Source of the DNA: Anisus vortex
Lineage: Eukaryota; Mollusca; Gastropoda; Planorbidae
Assembly: GCA_949126835.1 (NCBI GenBank)
Contig: CASBPS010000048.1
Coordinates: 602,001-666,000, forward strand
Direction: 5' to 3'
DNA length: 64,000 nucleotides
Shown here: piece after piece, positions 1 through 11,072 of the stretch
How the letters are laid out: the number at the start of each line of letters is the position of its first letter
Numbering within the stretch: the first letter of the stretch is position 1
Notes under the pieces: model-generated
Database searches by the model: none
Seen by the model: the letters and a program-made list of their open reading frames with translations, nothing else
Told to the model about the DNA's origin: nothing
Made by a program: the position numbers and the translations under genes

Positions 1-400
1 CTCTTATATTGTTCTCTTATATTGTTCTCTAATATTGTTCTCTAATATTGTTCTCTTATATTGTTCTCTTATATTGTTCTCTTATATTGTTCTCTTATAT
101 TGTTCTCTTATATTGTTCTCTTATATATTGTTCTCTTAAATCGTTCACTTGTATTCTTCTCTTACATTCTTCTCTTATATTGTTCTCTTATATTGTTCTC
201 TTATATTGTTCTCGTATATTGTTCTCTTATATTAAATTATTATATTCAATTGTTATCTTATATTATTATCTTATATTATTCTCTTATATTGTTCTCTTAA
301 TTGTTCTCTTATATTTTTCTCTAATGTTATTCTCTTATATTGTTCTCTAATATTGTTCTCTTATATAGTTGTCCAATACTAATATTGTTTTCGTATAGTC
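1..400. repeat. 13-bp minisatellite
   Basis: Tandem copies of a 13-bp unit close to CTCTTATATTGTT fill the start of the window, so the array probably extends further left. Copies degrade after about position 360. The unit has no stop codon in any + frame, so open frames run through it, but the predicted peptide is only the repeat read cyclically (13 codons per three units) and is not evidence of a gene. Confidence 0.95.
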
Positions 401-840
401 TCTTAAGTATTATTTAACGGTGAAATTTTTTTTTTATGAAATCGAAATGTGTAAGGGTCCTTTGATGGTAGTATTTGTCACATTCACCAGAAAAACCTGT
501 TTACTGTCCACCATGTGGTAAAGTTATACGGAAAATATAAAGGAAGGGGGGGGGGAGAACGCTGTAATGTAGCCCGCAAAGGTAAGTCAGACTGTCGTCA
601 TTGTTGAAAGTCGACGTAGAAATATGACGCGAAAACGTTAATGTGTGTGTGTACGCATGTTTGTATGTGCAAGTGATGCCAATTCATTGCATATGCTAAC
701 AGAAACAATGAACATGTAGGCTATGTGTTGTGTATTTGTTAATGAGTTGGCATTACGGACAACACTGTGTTGTTAAAACATCATGCTTCATTAAACTGCT
801 AATTATTCAGACGAAATAAAAAATATATAAAAAAAAACTT
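401..840. other. unannotated AT-rich stretch
   Basis: No credible coding frame, RNA gene or transposon end was recognised. It holds short homopolymers (T near 425, G near 547) and a GT-rich patch near 641-660. Confidence 0.5.
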
Positions 841-949
841 AACAATGGGCGATATTGCTGCTGAGAGTTAACACCCTTGCCCCTTTTACAAGTCAGACTT
901 GTAAAAGGGGCAAGGGAGTTAACTCTCAGCAGCAATACGCCCTATTGTT
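841..949. repeat. near-perfect inverted repeat (hairpin)
   Basis: Two arms of about 54 bp (841-894 and 896-949) are reverse complements around a single central base, with only a few mismatches or a shifted indel near AATGGGCG/CGCCCTATT. Sequence such as CTGCTGAGAGTTAAC in arm 1 reappears inverted in arm 2. With almost no loop, it would form a cruciform or a long RNA hairpin. No target-site duplication was identified, so it is not assigned to a transposon family. Confidence 0.9.
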
Positions 950-1825
950 TAAACAATAACATCCCCTGTTAGTTGCATGAGTAACGCCCACTTTAAAAAA
1001 ACAATGAAAGGATTTTTTTTTCTTCTTACGACGTTGCTAGTCACATGAATTAGCTTTTTTTATAATAATAATGGACTTCCTGAATTAATTTACATAAGTT
1101 ACTTTATTTTCTAGCCTTATTTACTTTAATTTAGTAATTTTAAATCAATGTATTATTATTTTCATCAATTTTTATTCTCTCTACACTACCAGTGTTGGGT
1201 TGAATAATTCCACGACATGCTATTTGTGTAACAATGTTATATGTTATTCTTTCTTGATCATTGTTGTGGTTACCATGGTAACTTCAGTGATATTACCACA
1301 CGCGTCTAGTTCGATGCTATTTATTTCTATTTCTGAATATTTTTTTATCTTTCATATATGTTAATTGGGTGACAAAATACATTTGAAATATTCTATGAAT
1401 AAAGAAAACAAAGAGTCCAAATAAAAATGTTATTTATCGATTATTGCTTTGTTTTTGTTGTCTGTACGTACAAAGAAAGGGAAACAAAGGAAAGTTTAAA
1501 ATCAACTTAGTAATAATACATGAAGCCTTATAAGCTTATTCAAACTTGGAAATACCACACGATAATGTAATAAGATAATCACAAAGACAGAGGGAAAAAA
1601 CTTATATTTTATTATCTATTATGCCAAGCAAAATCAATAAAGATGTCCTTGAATTAAGTATTCCGGCATGGAATATGTTGTCTGAACTATTCAGGGAAAC
1701 CAACAACTGAACATCGTGTACAATTATTATGAAAATAAAACTGCACGAATAAGCATGTGACGTAATACTATAGACTAGTGGTTCTCTAATGCCGGATCTT
1801 GACCTGGTACCGGGTAGAGTAGGGC
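950..1825. other. unannotated AT-rich stretch
   Basis: Low-GC sequence with no long coding frame and no recognisable transposon end or RNA gene. Confidence 0.5.
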
Positions 1826-1909
1826 TACAGGCTACAGATTACATGTTACATACTACAGACTATTGGCTACAGACTAAATGTTACACTGGTTACAGATTAT
1901 AGGCTATAG

Positions 1910-2550
1910 CAGGGGTCGGGAACCTTTTTGTCCTAGAGAGCCATGGATACTACATATTTTGAAAAGTAATTCTGTGAGAGCCTTACATTATGTATAAAAC
2001 CATAGACTATAATAAGATGGACCGCTTGCTCTATTTTTAGAGCTTATATGTACTTTTTATTCCGTGCGCAACCAATAAGGCTGGCTTAAATTACTTCTAC
2101 GCACCTCCTTGTTTCTTAAATGTTTCCGCTGTATAGAACTTTCGATTTTAATTTTGATTTATCATTGAGAAAATCGAAGCGATTCAATAAAACGGAAGTG
2201 CAACGTATTATACGAAAAGCAGTCTTTCGAGTCATCATATAGCAGAAATACTAAAGCGGTTCATGTGTATTATAGTCTAGTCTATGATAAAACTAAAAAT
2301 TCAAGTAAATGTGTGCATTTTGTGTAATTTCAACACTAAAAGTACAATAATTGTGTCTCTGAATTCTTCTGATGCTGAGCTGCAGTAGACTTTAGCTCAT
2401 TTGTAGAATGAAATATTGATATGCAATTAATCTGTAGATCAAAAAGTCTTTACAAAAATCTTTTTTAATAATCGAACATTTGTCTGTGAGCAAGATGCAG
2501 CCATCAAAAGAGCCACATCTGGCTCGCGAGCCATGAGTCCCTGACCCCTG
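1910..2550. mobile_element. non-autonomous hAT element
   Basis: A 641-bp element begins CAGGGGTCGGGAACC and ends CCCTGACCCCTG, imperfect terminal inverted repeats of the CAGGGGTCGG hAT type. It is flanked by an exact 8-bp duplication, GGCTATAG (1902-1909 and 2551-2558), the length expected for hAT transposase. No transposase frame is present, so it would have moved in trans. A GAGCC...GGCTCGCGAGCC motif lies just inside the right end. Confidence 0.9.
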
Positions 2551-2607
2551 GGCTATAGACTACAGGCTACCGATTACATGTTACAGACTATAGGCTACAG
2601 ACTGCAT

Positions 2608-2842
2608 GTTAGTAGTTTCAATGCAAATCCATTCCAGTAGCTTGTAAATGCAAGTTCAACTCACTGAAATGTGTCGCTATATCATTCAGAAAAATCGGCT
2701 TCAACGGTCAGTTTTCCTAATTTAGAACCGGAGACTGTTATTTTTTATCAATAAAATACACTTCTTGGAGGTCTCTCGTGTGCCATTGAAAATCGCTCTG
2801 CGTGCCAGATTTAGCACGCGTGCCTTAGGTTGCCGACCCCTG
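2608..2842. mobile_element. truncated hAT element, right end only
   Basis: The sequence ends in GGTTGCCGACCCCTG (2828-2842), the complement of the left terminus of the 1910 element's family. No matching left end is visible before it; the left boundary (about 2608) is simply where the minisatellite stops. The interior resembles 59140-59270 (shared AATGCAAATCC and ATTGGCTTCAAC-like blocks), so both are probably remnants of one family. Confidence 0.7.
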
Positions 2843-2940
2843 CTGAAGGCTATAGGCTACATATTATAGGCTACAGACTACGGGCTACATGCCACATTCT
2901 ATAGGTTACATGCTACAGTCTACATACTACAGGCTATAGT

Positions 2941-5788
2941 CAGTGGCGTAGCTAGGGTCATCTGCGCCCGGGGACATGAGACAAAGTCTGCGCCCCTTCT
3001 CGGACCGACAGAGTCTGGGGGCTCACTGAGCCCCCAAGAAAATTTTGAAATTTTACGGTTTATATGGTTCATTTTCGAAGCATCTGGTGTTTTAATGAAA
3101 TCGAATACAGACTAATAATTCTCTATACGATTGTAAACAATTTATTTGAAAAAAAAAACTCTACTAATATTACATGACTGCAATAGACGTAGTCTATAAC
3201 AAATTGATACTACTTGATGTGACTGTCGCAAACTTGTCAATCACATTGTCAAAATTAATATTCTCAAGTGTTTCTCGTTCAATGCTTAGGAGTGTAAGAT
3301 CACTCAGACGATCTTGTTCCATTGAAGCACGTAAATAAGACAAAATAAGCTTCAGTTTGCTGAAAGACCGCTCACAGCTTGCAATTGAAATAGCAATTTG
3401 TTAGAAGTATTTGCATTGAAATGCGCAGATTCGGAAATACGTCATCTCCATATGAAACAATAAAACCAAGAAGATCCAAAGAAAATTCCGGTAGAACTTC
3501 AGTCCGGGCACTGAGCAGCATTTTGCAGTCTCCGATTGCTGTGCACAATTCGTGACCATTGACGTCAGTGTCGTAGAAATTTCCAAAATCTAAGCAATTT
3601 TGCCGAAGTGCATCGACATTTGTCTCAGCGAGAAGAGTTTTGATGTCTAGTAAAAATCCAAATTTGATGTTTAGCTTTTTAGACGTAATTACCTCCTGTT
3701 TGAGTCTATCAATTACGCTGTTCATAACACGTGCAATTTCTTCTTCTGCAGAAAGTCCTGCAGCTCTTGCTAATCCTCCAGGCATCCTCCGATGTCGTCT
3801 AATCCTTCTGTCAACCTAGATTCCCCAGTTGTGCATCTTGTTTTTCCATTGTCTACCGCAACCTGGCTCAAATTATTACGAATGTTGATAAGCTCTTGCT
3901 CCAGCGATTCAAGATCAGATGCTGCTTCCTTGAAATTCATAGTAGGATCCTGCAACCGTTTCTGGACACGATCAATTTTCCCAAGTATGATGTTCAAGAA
4001 ATGAAACAAAACAAGGAAGTTAAAGTTTAATATACTTGCCAGCAAAGTTTCTGCATCACTTCTGGTGTCATGCGTCATAGTAATATCTTCTGATAATTTT
4101 CCAAACGCCCTACTAGTTCATCTAGTCCTTCATAAATAGCTTTAACAGCTTCTGATCGTGCACTCCAGTGTGTTTCAGACTCTCTCTTCACTGTGATTTG
4201 CAAAATTCTTTTTAATTCTTTCCAACGAGTTGTTGAACGAGAGAAAAACAATTATAGGCCTATACTTTAATCTGTTCTAAAAATGTGATAACAACTGGAT
4301 CCTGTTTAGTTGAGTGTACTCCTTCTAAGTTTAAGCTGTGGTTGTCACAGTTGACGAACAATGCTCTGTGATTTCTGGCACATGTTCGCTGTTGAAGGCC
4401 GGATATATGCCCAGTCATTACAGCAGCATTGTCATGACATTGTGAACGACAGTCGGCTAGAGGTATGTTATCCAATTCCAGTTTCTCTACGATAACTCTT
4501 TCAAGGCTTGCTGCGTCTTTGGGATGTATCTGAACAAAATCTAAAAATGATTCTTTGATGGTTACTTTTTTAGTTTGAAAATCCCCATCCACAAATCTGA
4601 TGACTTGAGATAGCTGTTCCTTGTGTCCTAGATCGGGTGTTGAGTCAATTAAGATACTGTAGTACTTCTGATTTCACTCTACAGCTGATTCCTTACAGTC
4701 GATGCAAGTAGGTGGATAAATTCATTATGGATTTCCGGTGATAAATAAGATACTGAAACTGGATTTTCTCGGGCATGTTGTAGATGTTTTTCTAACAGTG
4801 GATCATACTGAGCAACGAGTATGATTACAGAGAGAAAATTTTCCAACATTTGTATCCTCGTCCTTATGCAGATGTTCCTCATGACCAGCAGTGCCAAATT
4901 TTATGAAACTAGAAACTTAATACAGGTAAGTATTCTTTTCAAAATATCGCGCCAACGTTGTTTTACCAATTGAATTTGAGCTTGGACCTGGACATCAATT
5001 CCAGTTTTATCAATTATCCTCCGCTCGGCTGGACATCAATTCCAGTTTTATCAATTATCCTCCACTCAGCTTCCTTCCATGTAGTAAAAGATCTGCGGTG
5101 TCCGAGACTGTTTTCATGAGACTGTAGTCTTTCTGGCTTTCTCCATTTGTTGAAACCATTGGTTAACTCAAATGAAGATCGTGAGTTTGAACTTGACGAT
5201 GTAAACAATAGACAGCAGGAACAGTAAGCAGCTTTATTAATTGGTGAATATAATAGCCACGAGCGATTTACTTCCTCTCCATTTGCTAGTCGGAGTTTAA
5301 ACCATGACGCAGTAATCGAACGTTCACCTGCTACTGACGATAGACTGCCTCTATGCTGAAAGGGTATAGATCCGAGTTATCAATTCACCACGAAGAGGCT
5401 GTGGTATTATTCGACTCGAAATTATTCAACTTGTATAATTGTTAAAACCAGATGTCACTTTCAGTATATGAAGAATAATATTTGAACCCGAACTGATATT
5501 AAATTTGTTTTAAAAAAACTACGCCATCAGAAATCCTACATTGTGGATGTGTCATTTGTTTATGAGTAGAATGGCGCCCCTTAATGCTCAATGGGGGCGC
5601 CAAAAACATGCTTGCCAACTGGTTTGTAATGAAGATATTTGTGGAGCTCCAAAATTCAATCTTGCAAACGTATTTGGGATACATTAGTTTACATCAAAAA
5701 TATAATTAGTTTTAATACTCATTTTGGCGCCCCCTAACGTGGCGCCCGGGGACATATGTCCCCCCTTCCCCCCCTAGCTACGCCACTG
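2941..5788 (-). mobile_element. hAT transposon, nearly full length, inactive
   Basis: A 2.85-kb element with termini CAGTGGCGTAGCTAGG (left) and CCTAGCTACGCCACTG (right), a perfect 16-bp inverted repeat. Both flanks carry GGCTATAG, offset by one base on the left, consistent with an 8-bp target duplication inside the 14-bp minisatellite. The minus strand carries a broken transposase. Subterminal GCGCCCC-rich blocks occur near both ends. Confidence 0.9.
3194..5340 (-). pseudogene. hAT transposase (TTF zinc finger, DUF4371, dimerisation domain), frameshifted
   Basis: Reading the minus strand in order: a TTF-type zinc-finger region (5340-5014) with YCSCCLLF, GFNKWRK and SHENSLGH; a DUF4371 segment with AQYDPLLEKHL and YLSPEIHNEFI (4897-4679); then DCRSQCHDNAAVMTG and NCDNHSLNLEG (4592-4260), the RNase-H-like catalytic region; a middle region (4078-3372); and the C-terminal hAT dimerisation block SCERSFSKLKLI (about 3390-3350) ending at a TAG at 3194-3196. 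The pieces lie in different frames, so it is a pseudogene. The domain order matches ZMYM-type hAT transposases. A local tandem duplication of about 37 bp sits at 4988-5065. Confidence 0.88.
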
Positions 5789-6164
5789 GGCTATAGACTA
5801 CGTGCTACGGACAACATGCTACATACTATAACCTACAGACTAAAGGCTACATGCTACATACTGCTATTATACTACAGGCTGCGGACTCAATGCTACAGGC
5901 TACAGACTACATGCTACAGATTACATGCTACAGACGACATGTTACAGACTACATGCTACAGACTACATGCTACAGACTACATGCTACAGACTACATGTTA
6001 CAGACTACATGTTACAGACTACATGCTACAGACTACATGCTACAGGCTACATGCTGCCGACTACATGCTACAAACTACATGCTACAGACTACATGCTACA
6101 GAATACATGCTACAGACTACATACTACAGACTACACATTGCAGGATTTGCCTCAACAATATAGA

Positions 6165-7010
6165 CCCAACAAGGGGTTAGGGATATGAAATATTGATCCC
6201 AACCGGATTTAAAGATATGAAATATAGATCTTAACAGGATTTAAAGTTATTTACCCCCACAAGAAGTTATGGATAAGAAATATAGATCCCAACAGGATTT
6301 AAAGTTATTTAACATAGACCCCCACAAAGGGTTATGAAATACAGATCCCAACAGGATTTAAAGATATGAAATATAGATCCCAACATGATTTAAAGATATG
6401 AAATATAGAACCCAACATGATTAAAGATATGAAATATAGATCCCAACATGATTTAAAGATATGAAATATAGATCCCAACATGATTTAAAGATATGAAATA
6501 TAGATCCCAACAGGGTTTAAAGATATGAAATATAGATCCCAACATGATTTAAATATATGAAATATAGATCCCAACAGGATTAAGGGATATGAAATTTAGA
6601 TCCCAACAGGGTTTAAAGCTATTTGTGAAGCCGGCTGGTCCAGCGGTTTGTTCACCGGACTGTCAACCAAAAACCAACTGACACGTCGCGGGTTCTAGCC
6701 CGGCCACCGGCGGATCCCTGTCGCCCTGCAGGAGTTTTGGGCCTGTAAACATATTTGCGCCAGCAGGCAGCATTGTGTTTACAGAGCGCACTGAGCATGC
6801 TAAAATAGCATGGATAGAAGCGCTATATAAGTAACCAATTTAATTTTTTATTTAACATAGCCCCCCAACAATGGATTATGGATATGAAATACAGGGTTTA
6901 GGAATATGGAATAAATATCCCAACATGATTTATGGATACGGAACAGGCCTATAGATCAAAACGGGATTTAGGGATTTCAAATATAGATCCCAACAGGGCT
7001 TAGGGATCCC
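6165..7010. repeat. 32-bp minisatellite, split by a SINE
   Basis: Units resembling GATATGAAATATAGATCCC plus AACAGGATTTAAA repeat from 6165 to 6621 and resume at 6847-7010. The break is filled by a SINE. Unit length varies (some copies carry a longer TTATTTAACATAGACCCCC variant). Confidence 0.85.
6622..6846 (+). mobile_element. tRNA-derived SINE, family A
   Basis: The head has RNA polymerase III promoter-like boxes: A box near 6636-6650 (TGGTCCAGCGG) and B box at 6691-6700 (GGTTCTAGCC). The body contains GATCCCTGTCGCCCTGCAGG and the tail GCGCTATATAAG (about 6820-6832). It interrupts the 32-bp minisatellite. The same tail occurs on two LINE fragments in this window (about 14413 and, inverted, about 38320), suggesting which LINE mobilised it. 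A second copy lies inverted at 37363-37566. Confidence 0.8.
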
Positions 7011-7025
7011 AACGCAGGTTGTTTT

Positions 7026-7211
7026 ATGCGCTTTGATAATCGGCTTCCCGGAACGGCAACGAGATGGCGGCCGCCCAACAAACGGTGCCGACAGGGACGA
7101 CCTACTATTACATTTCGTACAACGATCGCCGATGGCCTTCGCTCTGTTGATATAAACTGGGATGACATCAATGCCGTTACAGCTGCGGCTACGGTTTTCA
7201 AATCCCGCTAA
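7026..7211 (+). pseudogene. C-terminal fragment of a LINE reverse-transcriptase protein
   Basis: The short frame contains RQGRPTITFRTTIADGLR followed by WDDI, resembling the GRPKTTWRRTVE..L...W ending typical of many invertebrate LINE polyproteins. It is GC-richer than its surroundings. No upstream RT domain is attached. The assignment rests on one motif, so it is tentative. Confidence 0.45.
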
Positions 7212-7239
7212 AGGCTATAGGGTGATCCTGCATGACTTA

Positions 7240-7385
7240 CCCGGCCCTGATTGGTACCTTACATTAGTTGGGTCAAAGTAAAAGTAAAGGCGGTTGCGCA
7301 TTGCGATGGCCACACGATCTCTTAGTACCTCTGCGGTGGACACGGAAATTGGTGAACGCTTTTTCACAGGCCCGAAATGGATCAT
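7240..7385 (+). mobile_element. SINE family B, partial copy
   Basis: Matches the body of the other family B copies: GGTACCTTAC, TTGGG.CAAAGTAAA, AGGCGGTTGCGCAT, GGCCACACGATC, then GGTGAACGC and TTCACAGGCC. The tRNA-like head is missing. It ends beside the repeat into which the 7419 LINE inserted. Confidence 0.7.
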
Positions 7386-7418
7386 TCAAGTCTTTTTGGA
7401 GCTGCTACATTAGTGTTA

Positions 7419-8228
7419 GACTTTGCAGATGACATAGCCCTATTAGCTCAAAGTCATAAGCAAATGCAAGAAAAAACTGCAAAAGGCCTACTAGATTCCT
7501 GGGCACAACAGCTAGGACTTAAAATAAATTATAGAAAGTCCAAGATAATGAGAATAAACTCCAATAGTACTGATGCAGTGGAAGTAGGAGGAAAGGTGCT
7601 GGAAGAAGTAGACAACTTCACATATCTAGGAAGTATAGTTGACAAGGAAGGAGGATCTGGAACAGATATTAAAGTAAAGATACAAAAAGCAAGAGGAGCC
7701 TTTGCTATGCTAAAAAATATCTGGAAAACAAAACAAATTAGAACCAAAACTAAATTAAGAATCTTTAATTCTAACGTAAAATCTGTCTTACTATATGGCT
7801 CAGAAAGTTGAAGATTAACAAAGGGGGATTTGAACAAACTACAAACTTTCGTGAATGGCTGCCTACGTAGATTAATGGATATCAAATTTTATGACAAAAT
7901 TACAAATGCAACTGTATGGGAAAGGACAGCACATATTCCAGTAGAACAAGAAATACAAAAAAGGAGATGGAGATGGATAGGCCACACATTGAGGAAACTA
8001 ACGACAAATTTAAACTAGACAAGCTCTTTCGTGGAATCGCCAGGGTGCAAGACGAAGAGGTAGACCAAAGAACACCTGGAGGAGGGAAGTAGAAAAGGAT
8101 GTGCAGGTGATCGGGAGAACTTGGGAGGAGTTAGAGAAGACAGTTAAAAACAGGAGGACATGGAAAGAGATTGTTGATGGCCTATGCTCCACTGGGAGAT
8201 GATAATGGCGAAGAAGAAGAAGAAGAAG
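7419..8228 (+). mobile_element. 5'-truncated LINE (Nimbus/RTE-like 3' end)
   Basis: An 810-bp insertion flanked by an exact 12-bp target duplication, ACATTAGTGTTA (7407-7418 and 8229-8240). It starts inside the reverse transcriptase at the FADDIALLA catalytic box, continues through YLGSIVDKEGG, KARGAFAMLKNIW and LLYGSES, and ends in a GAA-repeat tail. The codon after LLYGSES is TGA (7809-7811), where related proteins have Trp, so a TGG-to-TGA change is likely. A later frame break occurs near 8010; RRRGRPKNTWRREVE-like coding follows. The element is dead on arrival. Confidence 0.9.
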
Positions 8229-8400
8229 ACATTAGTGTTATAGGCATATAGAAACGAGCTAGATCTAGTTCCTATTTTTGCTGCTGCTACTTTAGTGTTA
8301 TAGGCATATAGAAATGAGTTAGATCTAGTTCATAGTTTTGGTGCTGCTATATTAGTGTTATAGGCATATAGACATGAACTAGATCTAGTTCCTGTTAGCG
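8229..8400. repeat. 60-bp tandem repeat, about 3 copies
   Basis: Copies start at 8231, 8291 and 8351 with an exact 60-bp spacing (key segments TTAGTGTTATAGGCATATAG and TTAGATCTAGTTC). A partial first copy survives at about 7391-7418, left of the LINE, showing the LINE landed inside this array. Confidence 0.9.
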
Positions 8401-9751
8401 GCAAAATGAAAGGACCTCAAAAAAATTTTTTTTTGTATAAATGTATATATTCTTTTGTATATTTTGATTTTACCTGAATAAGAATGTACCGCGCACAAAA
8501 GCGAAATTAATGTGATAGGTTTTAACAAATGCGCATCTGAAAATATGAAAGACTAGATTGTCATTGGCAAAGTGTCTATGAGACAAGTTTCTGCTCAATC
8601 AGATGACGGGAAGTAGGTCGATTTGCTATATTTTTTATTACCCTTTATAGTGCGCATCTTAAAATCCTTTATAATTATTAACTTTGCTTTTGTGTTGTGT
8701 TCGGGGAGGGGGTATGAAGAAAATTGTTTTGGGGTCAATTGTGAAGTTTTGACCACAACAAAAATTAGATCTATTTATGGTGGTAAATGGTCATTTGTTT
8801 AGGCAATCCATTACATGCCCGGATGCCACATGGGAAGTAATAGTGCTTAGATTATATGCAATTTGTTCTGACATGTGGAATAAGAAAAATGTTTGGTGTC
8901 AATATGTTTATCTGAGCATTGAATGAGAATTATTTTTGTGTTAGGCCTACATACGATATTTCTAGTATTGCAGAATAGTATTTGCCTTCTACGTTTATTT
9001 GCGATTTGAGTTTAGTCAAGCCCAGACTAAACCAAATACTGGGATCGTGACCCGGTGCCGGTATCGCAACCTGGTTGTTCCACAAAAGCAAAATTATTGC
9101 CAGTGCCCCTTCTAAGCTGTGCGTATACGCACACAAAACTCGCCTGGCGCGCACATACACATTACAACAGAACACACAAACGCTACTATTGTTGTCATTA
9201 TAAAAAATGAACCATATCTATTAATAGTCTCTGTTCGATAAACCGTTATGTGGCTCAAAAAATGTGAAAAAATGTTTTTCTAAGGTTGCACAGCCAGACA
9301 CAAAAACACATGTAAAATGCCCACAAAATGACGCATAGCGTTATGGCCGTGGCTGTTAAATGGATAATAGCAACCGGGTGCATTTCTGTAGGGCTATCCA
9401 GTGTACTACACACGGCCTCAAATTGGCGAAGTGTGTAAACAACCGATGCGCTTCCATTAAGAGTACAGCGATGGGATAGCCCTGTTGCGAGTCCGAGATT
9501 TCATTACACAGGCGAGAGCCATCGACACTTGGTGTGAAGGAAGAAATCTGTGTAACAACCCGCCCCGGTGCCTGGAGATCAAGTCCTATAGTCTGATATT
9601 TGTGTATAAGAGCAATGCCACCATGCTAATGATAACATGATAATTCTGCACAAAAATTAATTTAGGGGGTAGGGGAGAGTGTAGTGCATGCGGAGACCGT
9701 ACCCTATGTTCTGCTACGTGTTCATGTCTTAGACAGGGTCTTTGTGTGTCT
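8401..9751. other. unannotated stretch
   Basis: No supported gene. Around 9089-9130 the sequence CAGTGCCCCTTCTAAGCTGTGCG looks like a hAT-type terminus and a related CTAAGGTTGCACAGCC occurs near 9280, but no matching opposite end or target duplication was found. The remainder is low-complexity or unrecognised. Confidence 0.4.
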
Positions 9752-9866
9752 TCCTTTCCCTTGACCCACCCCTTTCCCTTGACTCTGCCCTTTCCCTTGA
9801 CCCTCCCCTTTCCCTTGACCCACCCCTTTCCCTTGACCCTCCCCTTTCCCTCGACTCTCCCCTTCC
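9752..9866. repeat. 18-bp minisatellite
   Basis: About six copies of an 18-bp unit close to CCTTTCCCTTGACCCACC. Because 18 is a multiple of three, it reads as a regular hexapeptide repeat on either strand, but there is no gene context. Confidence 0.9.
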
Positions 9867-10065
9867 CAGGTTACGCCCTGAACGTAAAAGCCGGAGGGTT
9901 CGTCATTTTTTAGAGACATTATATATAGGTCGTGGCTTTAGCTTGAGATAATAAATAAGGGTGACGCTAGTTCGCTAATGATAAGCAACACGTTCTAAAA
10001 GAAAAGATATTCGTATTTCAAACAAACGTATTATAATATTCTATTAAGTATTTTTTTAATCCGAA

Positions 10066-10420
10066 AAGGGCGTATACCGAGTTGGACGTATACCAAGTTG
10101 GGCATATACCAAGTTGGACGTACACCAAGTTGGACGTACACCAAGTTGGACGCATACAAATGTGGACGTGTTCCAAATTGGACGCATACAAAGTTGGACG
10201 CATACAAAGTTGGACGCATACCAAGATGGACGCATACAAAGTTTAACGTATACAAAAATGGACGTATACAAAGTTGGACGTATACCTAATCGGACGTATA
10301 CCCAATCGGATGCGTGCCAAGCTGGACGCGTGCCAAGCTGGACGCGTGCCAAGCTGGACGCGTGCCAAGCTGGACGCGTGCCAAGCTGGACGCATGCCAA
10401 GTTTGACCTATACCAAGTGT
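10066..10420. repeat. 16-bp minisatellite
   Basis: About 22 copies of a unit close to GTATACCAAGTTGGAC. A homogeneous GC-richer block of GCGTGCCAAGCTGGAC copies lies at about 10312-10392, which suggests recent local expansion. Several frames on both strands are open purely because the unit lacks stop codons. Confidence 0.92.
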
Positions 10421-10500
10421 GACGTATTCAAAAGCTGTCTCATACAGAGGGTTCACAGAGCATAAACTATATATTATAATCATGTTCTTTTCTTGACACG

Positions 10501-10712
10501 GGGGGGGGGGGGGGGCACCGTGTCCGTTCGACTGGCGTTTGGAGGGTGTACCTGAGTCTACCCAGCTCTGATGGGTACCTTACCTTACTTGGGGTAAAGT
10601 AAATGCGGCTGTGCATAGTGCTGGCCACACAATCACCTAGCATGCCGTGGCCAGAGAAACTGGGGAACGCTGCTTCACCGGCCCTATGAATCAATTTTGT
10701 CTGACGGGATAC
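10501..10712 (+). mobile_element. SINE family B copy preceded by a G-run
   Basis: After a run of about 16 G, the sequence carries GGGTACCTTACC, GGGGTAAAGTAAATGCGGCTG, GGCCACACAATCACCTAGCA, GAACGCTGCTTCACCGGCC and GACGGGATACTTTC, aligning with the copies at 50960 and 11073. The B-box region of the head is deleted. Confidence 0.78.
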
Positions 10713-11072
10713 TTTCTTGACCCAATTTTCTCTACGTCTCCACCCTTTCACCCCATTTATTTATCTTGTCCCTCATTCTATTTTCATACGACACACTTGA
10801 TTTCAATATTCCGCGACCTTAATTTCTATTTTAAACACACACAAACACAAAAGGTTCCGAACTGACCAGCGACTGACCTCTCGCATGACAATCACGTGTC
10901 AGTTTAAGGCAGTTAAAAAAATGCTACACATCACAATGACACGCAAACATTTTCCAAATCAAGGAGAGAGAACTCGTTTCTATTTGTTGACAATTTTTCT
11001 TTCAATGTACGGTATTAAATTTCTATCCAAAATTATAAACTAAATTAATTAAGTTATTTCTTTCAGACCGAT
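10713..11072. other. unannotated stretch
   Basis: AT-rich sequence between two SINEs. No gene, RNA or transposon end recognised. Confidence 0.4.

Larger units (their letters stand above)
1826..6150. repeat. 14-bp minisatellite, split by three insertions
   Basis: Units close to CTACAGACTACATG occur at 1826-1909, 2551-2607, 2843-2940 and 5789-6150. The pieces are separated by hAT-type elements (1910-2550, about 2608-2842 and 2941-5788), so one array existed first and was later broken. The most regular copies are at 5895-6125. All three + frames are open there, giving a cyclic 14-residue peptide; this reflects the stop-free unit, not a gene. Confidence 0.9.

Noticed and set aside
7377..7418. 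LINE fragment starting at the ATG at 7377
   Set aside because: The first 14 codons lie in flanking repeat DNA; the exact target duplication places the LINE start at 7419.
8930..9175. Minus-strand 81-codon gene
   Set aside because: No domain or context; overlaps the transposon-like motif region.
9089..9300. Complete hAT element from CAGTGCCCCTTCTAAGC
   Set aside because: Only one terminus-like motif; the second similar motif has the same orientation and there is no 8-bp duplication.
10018..10483. Several proteins on both strands
   Set aside because: They are readings of the 16-bp minisatellite. The same applies to the open frames at 48-350 and 5756-6188.
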